Notes: a model not told the origin generated them from the letters alone. 64,000 bases of DNA from Xylanimonas allomyrinae (GCF_004135345.1 NZ_CP035495.1:1922001-1986000); one strand, 5' to 3'; positions 55,159 to 63,666 are shown, counted from the stretch's first letter. Made by a program: numbers and translations.

Positions 55159-56022
55159 ATGCGCGGAATCATCCTCGCCGGCGGCTCCGGCACCCGACTG
55201 CACCCCATCACCATGGGCGTGAGCAAGCAGCTCGTGCCCGTCTACGACAAGCCGATGATCTACTACCCGCTCTCGACGCTGATCCTCGCGGGCATCCGGG
55301 ACATCCTCGTCATCACCACCCCGCACGACGCCGAGCAGTTCCACCGCCTGCTCGGCGACGGCTCGCAGTTCGGCGTCTCCATCAGCTACACGGTGCAGGC
55401 CGAGCCCAACGGTCTCGCGCAGGCTTTCGTTCTCGGCGCCGACTTCGTGGGCACCGACTCGGTCTCGCTGGTGCTGGGCGACAACATCTTCTACGGCCCC
55501 GGCCTGGGCAGCACGCTCATGCGCTTCCACGACATCGACGGCGGCGCCGTCTTCGCCTACCGCGTGTCCGACCCGACCGCCTATGGCGTGGTGGAGTTCG
55601 ACGCGAGTTTCAAGGCGCTCTCCCTGGAGGAGAAGCCGGCGCACCCGAAGTCGAACTACGCCGTGCCCGGCCTGTACTTCTACGACAACGACGTCGTCGA
55701 GATCGCCAAGAACCTCAAGCCGTCGCCCCGCGGTGAGTACGAGATCACGGACGTCAATCGTCGCTACCTCGAGGCGGGCAAGCTGCAGGTCGAGGTGCTG
55801 CCCCGCGGCACCGCGTGGCTCGACACGGGCACGTTCGACTCGCTTCTCGAGGCCAGCGACTACGTGCGCACCATCGAGAACCGCCAGGGCCTGAAGATCG
55901 GCAGCCCCGAGGAGGTCGCGTGGCGCCGCGGCTTCCTGTCCGACGACGAGCTGCGCGCCCGTGCGCAGAAGCTCACCAAGTCGGGGTACGGGACCTACTT
56001 GCTGGGTCTGCTGGATCAGTGA
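55159..56022 (+). CDS. rmlA: Glucose-1-phosphate thymidylyltransferase
   Basis: 287 residues from ATG 55159 with GGGGAA upstream. The nucleotide-binding loop [11 protein letters not shown] (6-16), [18 protein letters not shown], the GDNIFYG metal region, [20 protein letters not shown] and [17 protein letters not shown] are all as in RmlA. It makes dTDP-glucose, the first step to dTDP-rhamnose. Length equals the family norm. It is 40 bases downstream of the rhamnosyltransferase-like gene and ends in a strong hairpin. Confidence 0.96.
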   Translation: MRGIILAGGSGTRLHPITMGVSKQLVPVYDKPMIYYPLSTLILAGIRDILVITTPHDAEQFHRLLGDGSQFGVSISYTVQAEPNGLAQAFVLGADFVGTDSVSLVLGDNIFYGPGLGSTLMRFHDIDGGAVFAYRVSDPTAYGVVEFDASFKALSLEEKPAHPKSNYAVPGLYFYDNDVVEIAKNLKPSPRGEYEITDVNRRYLEAGKLQVEVLPRGTAWLDTGTFDSLLEASDYVRTIENRQGLKIGSPEEVAWRRGFLSDDELRARAQKLTKSGYGTYLLGLLDQ

Positions 56023-56076
56023 CGACGTGCGAGAGCCCTCCCCGCCGCGCCGGCGGGGAGGGCTCTCGCACGTCGT
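56022..56076. terminator. 25-bp perfect hairpin between rmlA and rmlD
   Basis: Arms 56022-56046 and 56052-56076 are perfect complements around a 5-base loop GCGCC. The left arm begins at the last base of the rmlA stop codon and the right arm ends ten bases from the rmlD stop, so it can act as a bidirectional terminator for the two converging genes. No T-run. Confidence 0.85.
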
Positions 56077-56086
56077 CGGGCGGTGC

Positions 56087-56959
56087 TCAGGCCAGGACGA
56101 CGGGCGCCGCGACCTTCCAGCGGTCGGCCCAGTCCCCGATCGGCTCGACGCCGACGGCCCGCAGCGCGTCGTGGCCGAGCACCGAGTAGGCGGGCCGTGG
56201 CGCCTTCGCGGCGAAGGCCGCCGAGCTCACCGGGTCGACGCGCGCGCTCAGCCCGGCGGCGGCCATGATCTGCTTCGCGAACCCGTTCCAGGTCACCTCG
56301 CCCGATGACGTGCCGTGGTACGTGCCTGACGGCACCGCGGCCGCCACGAGCCGCACGATGAGGTCGGCCAGGTCGACCGTCCAGGTCGGCTGGCCCTTCT
56401 GGTCGTCGACGACGGTCAGCACGTCGCGCTCCGCCCCGAGGCGTGCCATGGTCTTGGGGAAGTTGGGCCCGCCGGCGCCGTAGAGCCAGGCGGTGCGGAC
56501 GATCAGGTGGTCCGGGTTGCCCGCCCGTACCGCCCACTCCCCCGCAGCCTTGGTGCGTCCGTACGCCGACGCGGGCGCCATCGGTGCGTCCTCCGCGTAG
56601 GGCGAGGTGCCGTGCCCCTCGAAGACGTAGTCGGTCGAGATCTGCACGATCTTCGCATCGGCTGCGGCCGCGGCCCTCGCCAGGTTGTGCGGCCCGACGG
56701 CGTTGACCGCGAACGCGGCGGCCTCCTGGTCCTCCGCCGCGTCGACGGCGGTCCACGCGGCACAGTTCACGACGACGTCGTAGCCACGCACCCCCGCGAG
56801 GGCGGCGGCAGCGTCGGTGATGTCGAGGTGCTCGCGGTCGACGGCGTCGACATCGGCACCGGCGGCGCGGGCGGCGGCCACCACGTCCTGGCCGAGCATG
56901 CCGTGCGCGCCGACGACGAGCCAGCGGCCCGTGAGGGAGGGATTCGCGGAGGAGTTCAC
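56087..56959 (-). CDS. rmlD: dTDP-4-dehydrorhamnose reductase
   Basis: 290 residues from GTG 56959. NAD(P)H loop GAHGMLG (17-23), STDYVF (108-113) and the catalytic Tyr133-x3-Lys137 (YGRTK) identify the RmlD short-chain reductase. VVNCAAWTAVDAAE and PTWTVDLADLIVRLV complete the pattern. It carries out the last step of dTDP-L-rhamnose synthesis. It is divergent from rmlC, with -10 elements sharing one palindrome. Confidence 0.95.
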   Translation of the reverse strand: MNSSANPSLTGRWLVVGAHGMLGQDVVAAARAAGADVDAVDREHLDITDAAAALAGVRGYDVVVNCAAWTAVDAAEDQEAAAFAVNAVGPHNLARAAAAADAKIVQISTDYVFEGHGTSPYAEDAPMAPASAYGRTKAAGEWAVRAGNPDHLIVRTAWLYGAGGPNFPKTMARLGAERDVLTVVDDQKGQPTWTVDLADLIVRLVAAAVPSGTYHGTSSGEVTWNGFAKQIMAAAGLSARVDPVSSAAFAAKAPRPAYSVLGHDALRAVGVEPIGDWADRWKVAAPVVLA

Positions 56960-56962
56960 GCG

Positions 56963-56972
56963 TAGGATCCTA
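56963..56972. promoter_or_regulatory. Palindrome TAGGATCCTA holding both rmlD and rmlC -10 elements
   Basis: TAGGATCCTA reads as a -10 (TAGGAT) on both strands. On the minus strand it is seven bases before the rmlD GTG, giving a leaderless start. On the plus strand it would start transcription about 38 bases before the rmlC ATG, leaving room for the GAGGAG ribosome site. The two elements overlap by two bases, so simultaneous use by two polymerases is impossible. Confidence 0.5.
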
Positions 56973-57012
56973 GAGCCCGCGTCCCGCCCTTCCGACGAGG
57001 AGACGTTTCCCG

Positions 57013-57627
57013 ATGCAGATCCGCGAACTTGCCGTGCCCGGCGCCTTGGAGATCACCCCGAGACAGCTCGGCGACCCGCGCGGCGTGTTCCTCGAGTGGT
57101 TCAAGGCGCCGGTGTTCGAGGAGGCCGTGGGGCATCCGCTCGACCTGCAGCAGGTGAACTGCTCCGTCTCGGCAGCCGGCGTGCTGCGCGGCATCCACTT
57201 CGCCGACGTCCCCCCGGGCCAGGCCAAGTATGTGATGTGCACCAAGGGCGCGGTGCTCGACGTCGTCGTGGACATCCGCGTCGGCTCGCCGACGTTCGGC
57301 CGCTGGGACACCGTCCTGCTCGACGACGCCGACCGCCGGGCGATCTACCTCGCCGAGGGTCTCGGCCACGCGTTCATGTCGCTCGAGGACGACTCGACGG
57401 TCATGTACCTGTGCTCGGCCGGCTACAACCCGGGCCACGAGCACGGTGTGCACCCGCTCGATCCGGCCGTCGGGATCGAGTGGCCGACGACGGACCGCCA
57501 CGGCAACGCGCTCGAGCCGCTGCTGTCCGAGAAGGACGCGACGGCCCCGACGCTCGCCGAGGCCGCCGCGCAGGGCCTCCTGCCCGACTACGCCGCGGTG
57601 CAGGCGTACGTCGAGTCGCTCGCCTGA
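57013..57627 (+). CDS. rmlC: dTDP-4-dehydrorhamnose 3,5-epimerase
   Basis: 204 residues from ATG 57013 with GAGGAG upstream. The cupin epimerase has the substrate-binding GVFLEWFK, catalytic RGIHF (His62), KYVMCTKGAVLDVVVDIRVG, EGLGHAFMSLEDDS and Tyr138 in AGYNPGHEHGV. It converts dTDP-4-keto-6-deoxyglucose to the rhamno form, between RmlB and RmlD. Length and motifs are standard. It converges on manC with a 39-base gap that shows no terminator. Confidence 0.95.
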   Translation: MQIRELAVPGALEITPRQLGDPRGVFLEWFKAPVFEEAVGHPLDLQQVNCSVSAAGVLRGIHFADVPPGQAKYVMCTKGAVLDVVVDIRVGSPTFGRWDTVLLDDADRRAIYLAEGLGHAFMSLEDDSTVMYLCSAGYNPGHEHGVHPLDPAVGIEWPTTDRHGNALEPLLSEKDATAPTLAEAAAQGLLPDYAAVQAYVESLA

Positions 57628-57666
57628 CGCCGTCGGCGTCGACCTCGATCGCTGCCTGCCACGCGG

Positions 57667-58794
57667 TCAGAGCAGCTCGTCCAGGCCCGCCTCGCGGACG
57701 GCGTCCACGACGGACTTGACCTGCTGCGCGCGCGCCCGCGTGGTCACGAGCAGCGCGTCGGGCGTGTCGACGACGACGAGGTCGTCGACACCCAGCAGCG
57801 TGATCACGCGCCCCGTCCCCGGCACGACGACGGTGCCGCCGACCTCGATCCGTACGACGTCGGACCCGTCGCCCACGACCTTGTTGCCGGAGTCGTCGAC
57901 GCTCGGCAGCAGCGCCGCGAGCGAGTTGAAGTCGCCGATGTCGTCCCAGGCGAAGATCCCGGGTACGACGGCCACGCCGCCGGCGGCCGCGACGGGCTCG
58001 GCGATCGCGTGGTCGATCGCGATCTTCTCCAGGCTCGGCCACACTCGCGCCATGACCTCGTCCCGCGCGCCGGTGTCCCACGCGGCGGCGATCTCGGTCA
58101 GGCCGGCGTGCAGCGCGGGGCGCTGTTGCGCGAGGTGGCCCAGCAGCACCGAGGTGCGGACGACGAAGATGCCGGCGTTCCAACGGTAGTCGCCGGACGA
58201 CACGTACTCGCGCGCCGTGGTGGCGTCCGGCTTCTCGGTGAACCCGAGCGCGTGCAGCGCCGACGGTGCGCCTGCCACGCCCAGCGGGCCGCCCGACTGC
58301 ACGTAGCCGAACGCGACGGACGGACGCGACGCGGCGATGCCGATCGTGACGACGTACCCCTCGCGCGCGGCGGCGACCGCCTCACGCACGGTGCCCTCGA
58401 ACGCTGCCTTGCCGTTGATCACCTGGTCGGCGGCGAACGACCCGACGACGACGTCGCCGTGCCGCCGCTGGAGGACTGCCGCGGCCAGGCCGATCGCGGC
58501 CATGGAGTCGCGGGGGGCGGGTTCCGCGAGGACGTCGGCCTCGGCGAGCTGCGGGAGCTGCGCGCGGCAGGCGGCGACATGCTTCTCGCCGGTGACCAGC
58601 ATCTGGCCCCGGGCGATCGGCGCCAGGCGGGCGAAGGTCTGCTGGATGAGGGTCTGACCCGCACCGGTGAGGTCGTGGAGGAACTTCGGCGCGCCCTGCC
58701 GAGACAGCGGCCACAGGCGGGTGCCTGCGCCGCCCGCCGGGATGATCGCGTAGAAGTCGTCGATCGGGCCCCCGGGAACCTGCTGCTCAGTCAT
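57667..58794 (-). CDS. manC: Mannose-1-phosphate guanylyltransferase
   Basis: 375 residues. The nucleotidyltransferase loop GGAGTRLWPLSR is at 21-32, followed by KFLHDLTGAGQTLIQQTF; later FTEKPDATTAREYV and WNAGIFVVR are typical of the ManC/ManB(Rv3264c) type, and FAWDDIGDFNSLAALLPS closes the active site. It makes GDP-mannose from mannose-1-P and GTP, completing the ManA-Pmm-ManC path found in this window. No fused isomerase domain. Leaderless-type promoter upstream. Confidence 0.94.
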   Translation of the reverse strand: MTEQQVPGGPIDDFYAIIPAGGAGTRLWPLSRQGAPKFLHDLTGAGQTLIQQTFARLAPIARGQMLVTGEKHVAACRAQLPQLAEADVLAEPAPRDSMAAIGLAAAVLQRRHGDVVVGSFAADQVINGKAAFEGTVREAVAAAREGYVVTIGIAASRPSVAFGYVQSGGPLGVAGAPSALHALGFTEKPDATTAREYVSSGDYRWNAGIFVVRTSVLLGHLAQQRPALHAGLTEIAAAWDTGARDEVMARVWPSLEKIAIDHAIAEPVAAAGGVAVVPGIFAWDDIGDFNSLAALLPSVDDSGNKVVGDGSDVVRIEVGGTVVVPGTGRVITLLGVDDLVVVDTPDALLVTTRARAQQVKSVVDAVREAGLDELL

Positions 58795-58800
58795 GCACCG

Positions 58801-58806
58801 AGCATA
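58801..58806 (-). promoter_or_regulatory. -10 element of manC, leaderless start
   Basis: Reverse-strand TATGCT, then CGGTGC, then ATG 58794; six-base spacer and no ribosome binding site. Confidence 0.6.
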
Positions 58807-58848
58807 GGAGACGACGTCCCTCGCCCCGGCGTGACGGCGCTGCGGACG

Positions 58849-59976
58849 TCACGGCCTCCGGTGTGCTGCAACGTCGTAGGCCTCCACGTGGGCGGCGGCG
58901 GCAGCCTCCCAGGTGAACGATCCTGCGCGCTCGACTGCTGCCGTGGCGAGCCGGGACCGGCGCTCACCGTCGTCGATCAGCGCGCGCAGCTCGGCGCCGA
59001 TCGACGCGTCGTCCGTGCCGCAGTAGGCGACGGCGTCGCCGCCGACCTCGGGCAGCGAGAGCTCGCGCGTCGTCAGGACGGTGGCTCCGCACGCCATGGC
59101 TTCGAGCACGGGAAGGCCGAACCCCTCGCCCAGGCTCGGGTAGGCCAGGACGGTGGCCCCGGCCAGGAACCCGGGCAGGTCGTCGAGCGGCAGGTACCCG
59201 GGCCGGCGCACCGTCAGGCGGGCGGGCACGGCGGCGACGGCGGCGTCGATCGCGTCGTCCCAGCCCTTGCCCCCGGCGAGCACGAGCGCCGGCGGGTCGT
59301 CGAGGTCCGCGCACGCCCGCACCCAGCCCCGGACGAGCGCGGGAACGTTCTTGCGCGGCTCGAGCGTGCCCAGGAAGCCGACATAGGCGGCGTCCCCGAT
59401 GTCGAGCGTCGCCCGGACGCGCGCCGCGTCGGCGGCGGGCACCGCGTGGAAGCGGTCGTGGTCGACCCCGTGATACGCGACATGGAAGCGCGCAGGGTCG
59501 GCCCCGACGAGCCGCACGACCTCGTCGCGTGTGGCCTTGCTGGGCGTCACCAGGGCGGCCGCGCGCCGTGCCGCGACGCGGATCGCGTTGCGGAAGAACA
59601 CCGCCTTGGACCGCAGGTGCAGCTCGGGCGTCGTGAAGAAGGTCGCGTCGTGCAGCGTGACGACGACGGGAACCCGCGTGGCGAGCGGCATCGTGTAGTG
59701 CGGGCTGTGCACGACGTCGGGGCGCACGCGGCGGGCCAGCGCGGGCAGCCCCGTCTGCTCCCAGAGCATGCGCCGGGCGCGGCTCTCGAGCGTGGCGGGG
59801 ACCGCGACGACGTCCCCCCGTGGAGCGATGCGGCCGAAGAGCTCCGCGTCGCGGGCCTGGGCGGCGATCGTCAGCCTGATCCCGCTTCGGTCGAGCTCGG
59901 GCACCAGCTCGTCGACGTAGCGGCCGACGCCGCCCCGGTCGGCGGGGACGGCGGTGGCGTCGAGCAGGACGTGCAT
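58849..59976 (-). CDS. GT4 glycosyltransferase (mannosyl/rhamnosyltransferase-like)
   Basis: 375 residues from ATG 59976, with CTGGAG nine bases upstream. It begins MHVLLDATAVPADRGGVGRY, has VVVTLHDATFFTTPELH and PSKATRDEVVRL in the acceptor half, and YVGFLGTLEPRKNVPALVRG, VLAYPSLGEGFGLPVLEAM in the donor half (E-x7-E). This subgroup of family 4 is commonly mannosyl- or rhamnosyl-specific, matching the GDP-mannose and dTDP-rhamnose genes around it; exact donor is inference. It follows manC upstream on the same strand as a separate unit. Confidence 0.88.
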   Translation of the reverse strand: MHVLLDATAVPADRGGVGRYVDELVPELDRSGIRLTIAAQARDAELFGRIAPRGDVVAVPATLESRARRMLWEQTGLPALARRVRPDVVHSPHYTMPLATRVPVVVTLHDATFFTTPELHLRSKAVFFRNAIRVAARRAAALVTPSKATRDEVVRLVGADPARFHVAYHGVDHDRFHAVPAADAARVRATLDIGDAAYVGFLGTLEPRKNVPALVRGWVRACADLDDPPALVLAGGKGWDDAIDAAVAAVPARLTVRRPGYLPLDDLPGFLAGATVLAYPSLGEGFGLPVLEAMACGATVLTTRELSLPEVGGDAVAYCGTDDASIGAELRALIDDGERRSRLATAAVERAGSFTWEAAAAAHVEAYDVAAHRRP

Positions 59977-60008
59977 CCAGGACTCCAGGTGGTTCGGCGG
60001 GCCGTACG

Positions 60009-60014
60009 AGGCTA
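60009..60014 (-). promoter_or_regulatory. Candidate -10 element of the 59976 glycosyltransferase
   Basis: Reverse-strand TAGCCT would give a leader of about 25 bases carrying CTGGAG. It lies in the 109-base divergent gap shared with the next gene. Confidence 0.4.
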
Positions 60015-60072
60015 CCGTGCCGACGGCGCCACGACCGCGGCCGCCTGTCTCGGATGCGTCGGCGCGCACGGC

Positions 60073-60078
60073 TAGGCT
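60073..60078 (+). promoter_or_regulatory. -10 element of the 60086 glycosyltransferase, leaderless start
   Basis: TAGGCT, then seven bases, then GTG 60086. It supports GTG 60086 over the longer open frame. Confidence 0.55.
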
Positions 60079-60085
60079 CAGGGCC

Positions 60086-61216
60086 GTGCGCGCCTCCGAC
60101 ATCCTCGACGTGGCCATGACGGTGGAGCAGCTGTGGCAGCCCGTCCCCGGGGGCTCTGGGACGTATATCCGCGAGCTTGCCGCGGAGCTCGCCGAGCGCG
60201 GCGACGTCGTGCTCACGGGGGTACGCGCACGAGGCTCCGACGACGACCTGCGCGGCTTGCCCGGGTCGATGACGCTGCGCCGCTCCCGGCTGCCCCGGGC
60301 CGTCCTCTACGAGGCGTGGACGCGGTGGCGGCGCCCCGCCGTCCCCGGCCCCCGCCCGGCCGTGCTGCACGCCACGACGTGGGCCGTACCGCCGCGCACC
60401 GCCCCGATGACGGTCACCATCCACGACGTCGCCTTCCGCCGCAGCCCTGAGCACTTCACCAGGCGCGGCGTCTCCTTCTTCGAGCGTGCTCTGGAGATCG
60501 CACGGCGCGAGGCCGACTCGATCGTGGTCCCGTCGATCGCCACCCGGGAGGACTGCGTCGCCGCGGGCATCGACCCCGCGAGGATCCACGTGGCACCGCA
60601 CGGGGTCACGGCGCATTCGGTCGATGACGCCCAGGTCGCAGCCTTCCGCGGGCGCCACCGCATCGAGCGCCCCTACGTCATGTGGTGCGGGGCCATCGAG
60701 CCGCGCAAGAATCTCGGGGTGCTTCTGGAGGCGTTCGCCGGCGTGGTCGGCGACACCGATCTCGACCTGGTGCTGGTCGGCCCTGACGGCTGGGGCCGTG
60801 CGGCCGACGATCTCCGAGCGCGTCTCGACACACTGCCCGCCGAGCGTGTCCACGTCCTGGGCGCACTGAGCTGGCGCGAGCTGCACGAGGCCTACGCTGC
60901 CGCCCACGTGTTCTGCTTCCCGTCCCTCTGGGAGGGCTTCGGCATGCCCGTCCTCGAGGCGCAGGCCCACGGTGTTCCCGTGGTCACCTCCCGCGCGACG
61001 GCGATGGAGGAGGTGGGGGGCGAGGGCGTGGTGCTCATCGACCCGCGCGATCCGCACGACGTCGCGGCCGGCCTGCGCGAGGCGGCGGGCCCCCGGCACG
61101 CCGCGCTCTCCGCCGCGGGCCAGGTCAACGCCAGCCGCTACACGTGGGCACGTTCGGCCGAGCGGCACATCGGCGCGTACCGCGCGGCACTCGACCACGC
61201 GGGCGAGAGGGCATGA
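60086..61216 (+). CDS. GT4 glycosyltransferase
   Basis: 376 residues from GTG 60086. It resembles the divergent neighbour: TVTIHDVAFRRSPEHFTRRG, PSIATREDCVAAGI, MWCGAIEPRKNLGVLLEAF and VFCFPSLWEGFGMPVLEAQA. These shared motifs suggest the two divergent genes are paralogues that add related sugars. It is coupled to the following GT2 gene by an ATGA overlap. Confidence 0.88.
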   Translation: MRASDILDVAMTVEQLWQPVPGGSGTYIRELAAELAERGDVVLTGVRARGSDDDLRGLPGSMTLRRSRLPRAVLYEAWTRWRRPAVPGPRPAVLHATTWAVPPRTAPMTVTIHDVAFRRSPEHFTRRGVSFFERALEIARREADSIVVPSIATREDCVAAGIDPARIHVAPHGVTAHSVDDAQVAAFRGRHRIERPYVMWCGAIEPRKNLGVLLEAFAGVVGDTDLDLVLVGPDGWGRAADDLRARLDTLPAERVHVLGALSWRELHEAYAAAHVFCFPSLWEGFGMPVLEAQAHGVPVVTSRATAMEEVGGEGVVLIDPRDPHDVAAGLREAAGPRHAALSAAGQVNASRYTWARSAERHIGAYRAALDHAGERA

Positions 61217-62223
61217 GCGGCCCCAGGGTGCGCGCCGTCGTCGTCACCTGGAACGGCGCACACCTGCTGCCCGCGTGCCTTGACTCCTTGCTCGCTCAGG
61301 ACCTCGGCCCAGAGGTCCTGGAAGTCCTCGTGGTCGACAACGCGAGCTCGGACGGGACGGCACGCCTGCTGGCCGAGCGCTACCCGAGCGTGCGCGTCCT
61401 GACCCTCGGCGCGAACCTCGGTTTCGCCGGAGGCGTCGCCGCCGGCACCGCTGACCTGCTCGATGCGGCCGCCGGCGGACGACCCGAGTACGTGGCCCTG
61501 CTGAACAACGACGCACGCTTCGAACCGGACGCCGTGCGCCTCCTTGTCAAGGCGGCAGACGCCGCCGCTCTGGCGGGCGAGCACGTCGGAGCCGTCACGG
61601 CGACGGTGCTGCTCGAAGAGCGCGACAGCATGGGCAGGGTCCTGGTGAACTCCACCGGCAACGTGCTGACCGGCACCGGCGCGGCCGCCGACCGCGACTA
61701 CCGCGTCCCGCTCGACGAGGTACGCCCGGAGCGGGAGGTCTTCGGTTTCAACGGGGGCGCCTGCCTGCTGCGCACCGACGCGCTGCGCGAGGCCGGCGGC
61801 TTCGACCCGAGCCTGTTCCTCTACTACGAGGACACGGACCTGTCGTGGAAGCTCCGCGAGCACGGCTGGACGGTGATCCATGAACACGCAGCCCGCGCCC
61901 ACCATCGCCACATGGCCTCGACCCAGGGCGGGGTGAGCCCGACGTTCCGGTACTACAACACCCGCAACTCGCTCGTCGTCATGGCGAGGCACGCTCCCGC
62001 GCGCCGCGTGCTCGCCAGCTACGTCAGGCAGTCTGCCGGCGCTGTACGCCGCACGGTGCTCGGCGGCGAGGACCGCCGCGTCACGCTAGCGCGCTGGCGC
62101 GGCCTGCGCGATGCTCTCGTCCCCGCTCTCAGAGGGGTCCTGCGTGCCTCCCGCGTCCGGGATGTCCGGAAGGTCCGAGCCTCGCACCAGGAACAAGCCG
62201 ATCACCAGGATCGCGAAGCCTAG
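61213..62223 (+). CDS. Rhamnosyltransferase-like GT2 enzyme
   Basis: 336 residues from ATG 61213 (ATGA overlap). The GT2 core has VRAVVVTWNGAHLLPACLDS, VLVVDNASSDGTARLLA, LGANLGFAGGVAAGTADL, LLNNDARFEPDAVRLLV and LFLYYEDTDLSWKLREHGW. The NNDA and EDTDL motifs are shared with rhamnosyltransferases such as WbbL and RfbF. The last 46 codons overlap the convergent DUF2142 gene by 138 bases and are basic and low in hydrophobics, so the true end may be earlier and the frame extended by a missed base. Confidence 0.85.
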   Translation: MSGPRVRAVVVTWNGAHLLPACLDSLLAQDLGPEVLEVLVVDNASSDGTARLLAERYPSVRVLTLGANLGFAGGVAAGTADLLDAAAGGRPEYVALLNNDARFEPDAVRLLVKAADAAALAGEHVGAVTATVLLEERDSMGRVLVNSTGNVLTGTGAAADRDYRVPLDEVRPEREVFGFNGGACLLRTDALREAGGFDPSLFLYYEDTDLSWKLREHGWTVIHEHAARAHHRHMASTQGGVSPTFRYYNTRNSLVVMARHAPARRVLASYVRQSAGAVRRTVLGGEDRRVTLARWRGLRDALVPALRGVLRASRVRDVRKVRASHQEQADHQDREA

Positions 62224-63666
62224 GCTGCCCAGCACCAGCGTGGCCATCGGTGAGACCGGGGAGGCCCACCACTCGACGTTCCAGTCCAGGTTGAAGTAGG
62301 GCGCGTCGAGACCCGTGACGAATCGCCGGATCTGCGTGTGCAGCGCGGCAGCGTTCGCCACGACGAGCGCAACCGCGACGACGAGGGTCTGCACTCGGGT
62401 CAGCCGGTCGACCCCGTTGCGGATCGGGTTCCACAGGGCCGTCATGACGATCACGGGAACGATCGGCGTCAGGTACCGGCCCTGCACCTCGGCACCGACG
62501 GGCGCCCCAGAGACCTGGAGCAGCAGGAGCGGGAGCGCGCAGAAGGCCACGACCATTCCCAGCAGCGCGATTCCCTTGCGCCAGTTCATCGACTGCAGGC
62601 CCCAGAACACCAGGGCCGTGGCGAGCATCGTGACGGGAACCCACGTGATCGCGGGCATCGGGGTGTCGAGCCAGTTGAGGGGACCGGTCAGCGAGTCGAG
62701 CAGGAGCGCGGGCAGGGCTCGGATGTTGCTCAGGAGCAGCCCGAGGTCGCCTGGCGGATAGTCGGTCAGACCGCTGGACACCGCCGAGCTCTGCGTGCCG
62801 GACAGGAAGCCGGCCACGCCGATCGCCGCGACCACCACGGGTGCGGCGACGCGCTTGAGGTCGGCGCGGATCCGGTCCAGGTGCAGCACCGTGGCGGCCA
62901 CGGCGACCAGGGCGGCGAACGCTCCTGCGTCGCCGCGCGACGCGGCAGCAAGCACGGCCCCGAACGCGGCGAGGCCGGCCAGCGTGTAGCGCCGCCAGGC
63001 CTGCGACTCGGTGAAGAACCCGTGCAGGCCGATCCAGGCGGCTGCCACACCGGTGATCGCCCAGCCCGACGGGTTGATGGAGGCAACGAGGTAGACGACC
63101 ATGGGCGCGGCGACGACGAGACCGCCATAGGCGACAAGGCGTCGGTTCCCGGGTGACAGCAATGCGACGAGCGCGCCCAGGAGCGCTACCCCGAGCGTGC
63201 CGTTGACCAGCCGCATCATCATGACCGACGCCGTCATGTCCCCGCCGACGAACCAGTGCATCACGTCGTAGAAGCCGCCCGGGTAGGCACCGTTGTCGAC
63301 CCGGTTGGTCCAGGCCGGCTCCGTGCCGAGACCGTCGACGCAGGCGCCCGAAGCCGCAGGGTTGAAGGCCGTGCAGGCGGCGGCCGACACGATCTTCTGC
63401 GGCACCTTGACGGACGTCGTCTGGTCGTCGTTGACCTTCGTGGAACATGCCCCGTCCAGCGGCGTCGGGCACCAGATCGAGGCGAGGTGCCAGTCCTCGT
63501 CGGGCGACGACCCCGGAGGTGACGCCGTGGCCCAGCTGAAGACGAAGAGGAGCGCACCGATCACGGTGACCGCCGCTGCCCCGGCCCGCCAGGCCCGGGA
63601 GGAACGCACCGGCCCTCGCCCGGACGGCGACCGAGCGCCGCTGCGGCGTGCGTGGCGGTCGTTCAC
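62086..63666 (-). CDS. DUF2142-type polytopic membrane protein (copy 4)
   Basis: 526 residues from GTG 63666 (GTGA overlap with the DUF2304 gene). Eleven or so helices; SPPGSSPDEDWHLASIWCP in the first loop is the canonical PDE motif, and unlike copies 1-3 the loop has cysteines (CPTPLDGAC, ACTAFNPAASGAC) that could form disulphides outside the cell. INPSGWAITGVAAAW replaces the NND region. It is closer to the common actinobacterial DUF2142 than the other three. The last 30 residues are acidic and disordered and overlap the convergent GT2 gene. Confidence 0.88.
   Translation of the reverse strand: MNDRHARRSGARSPSGRGPVRSSRAWRAGAAAVTVIGALLFVFSWATASPPGSSPDEDWHLASIWCPTPLDGACSTKVNDDQTTSVKVPQKIVSAAACTAFNPAASGACVDGLGTEPAWTNRVDNGAYPGGFYDVMHWFVGGDMTASVMMMRLVNGTLGVALLGALVALLSPGNRRLVAYGGLVVAAPMVVYLVASINPSGWAITGVAAAWIGLHGFFTESQAWRRYTLAGLAAFGAVLAAASRGDAGAFAALVAVAATVLHLDRIRADLKRVAAPVVVAAIGVAGFLSGTQSSAVSSGLTDYPPGDLGLLLSNIRALPALLLDSLTGPLNWLDTPMPAITWVPVTMLATALVFWGLQSMNWRKGIALLGMVVAFCALPLLLLQVSGAPVGAEVQGRYLTPIVPVIVMTALWNPIRNGVDRLTRVQTLVVAVALVVANAAALHTQIRRFVTGLDAPYFNLDWNVEWWASPVSPMATLVLGSLGFAILVIGLFLVRGSDLPDIPDAGGTQDPSESGDESIAQAAPAR

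Noticed and set aside
54214-56022. A 602-residue glycosyltransferase-RmlA fusion.
   Set aside because: The join is out-of-frame non-family sequence; one base at 55007-55011 gives a normal glycosyltransferase end at 55118, and rmlA has its own start and standard length.
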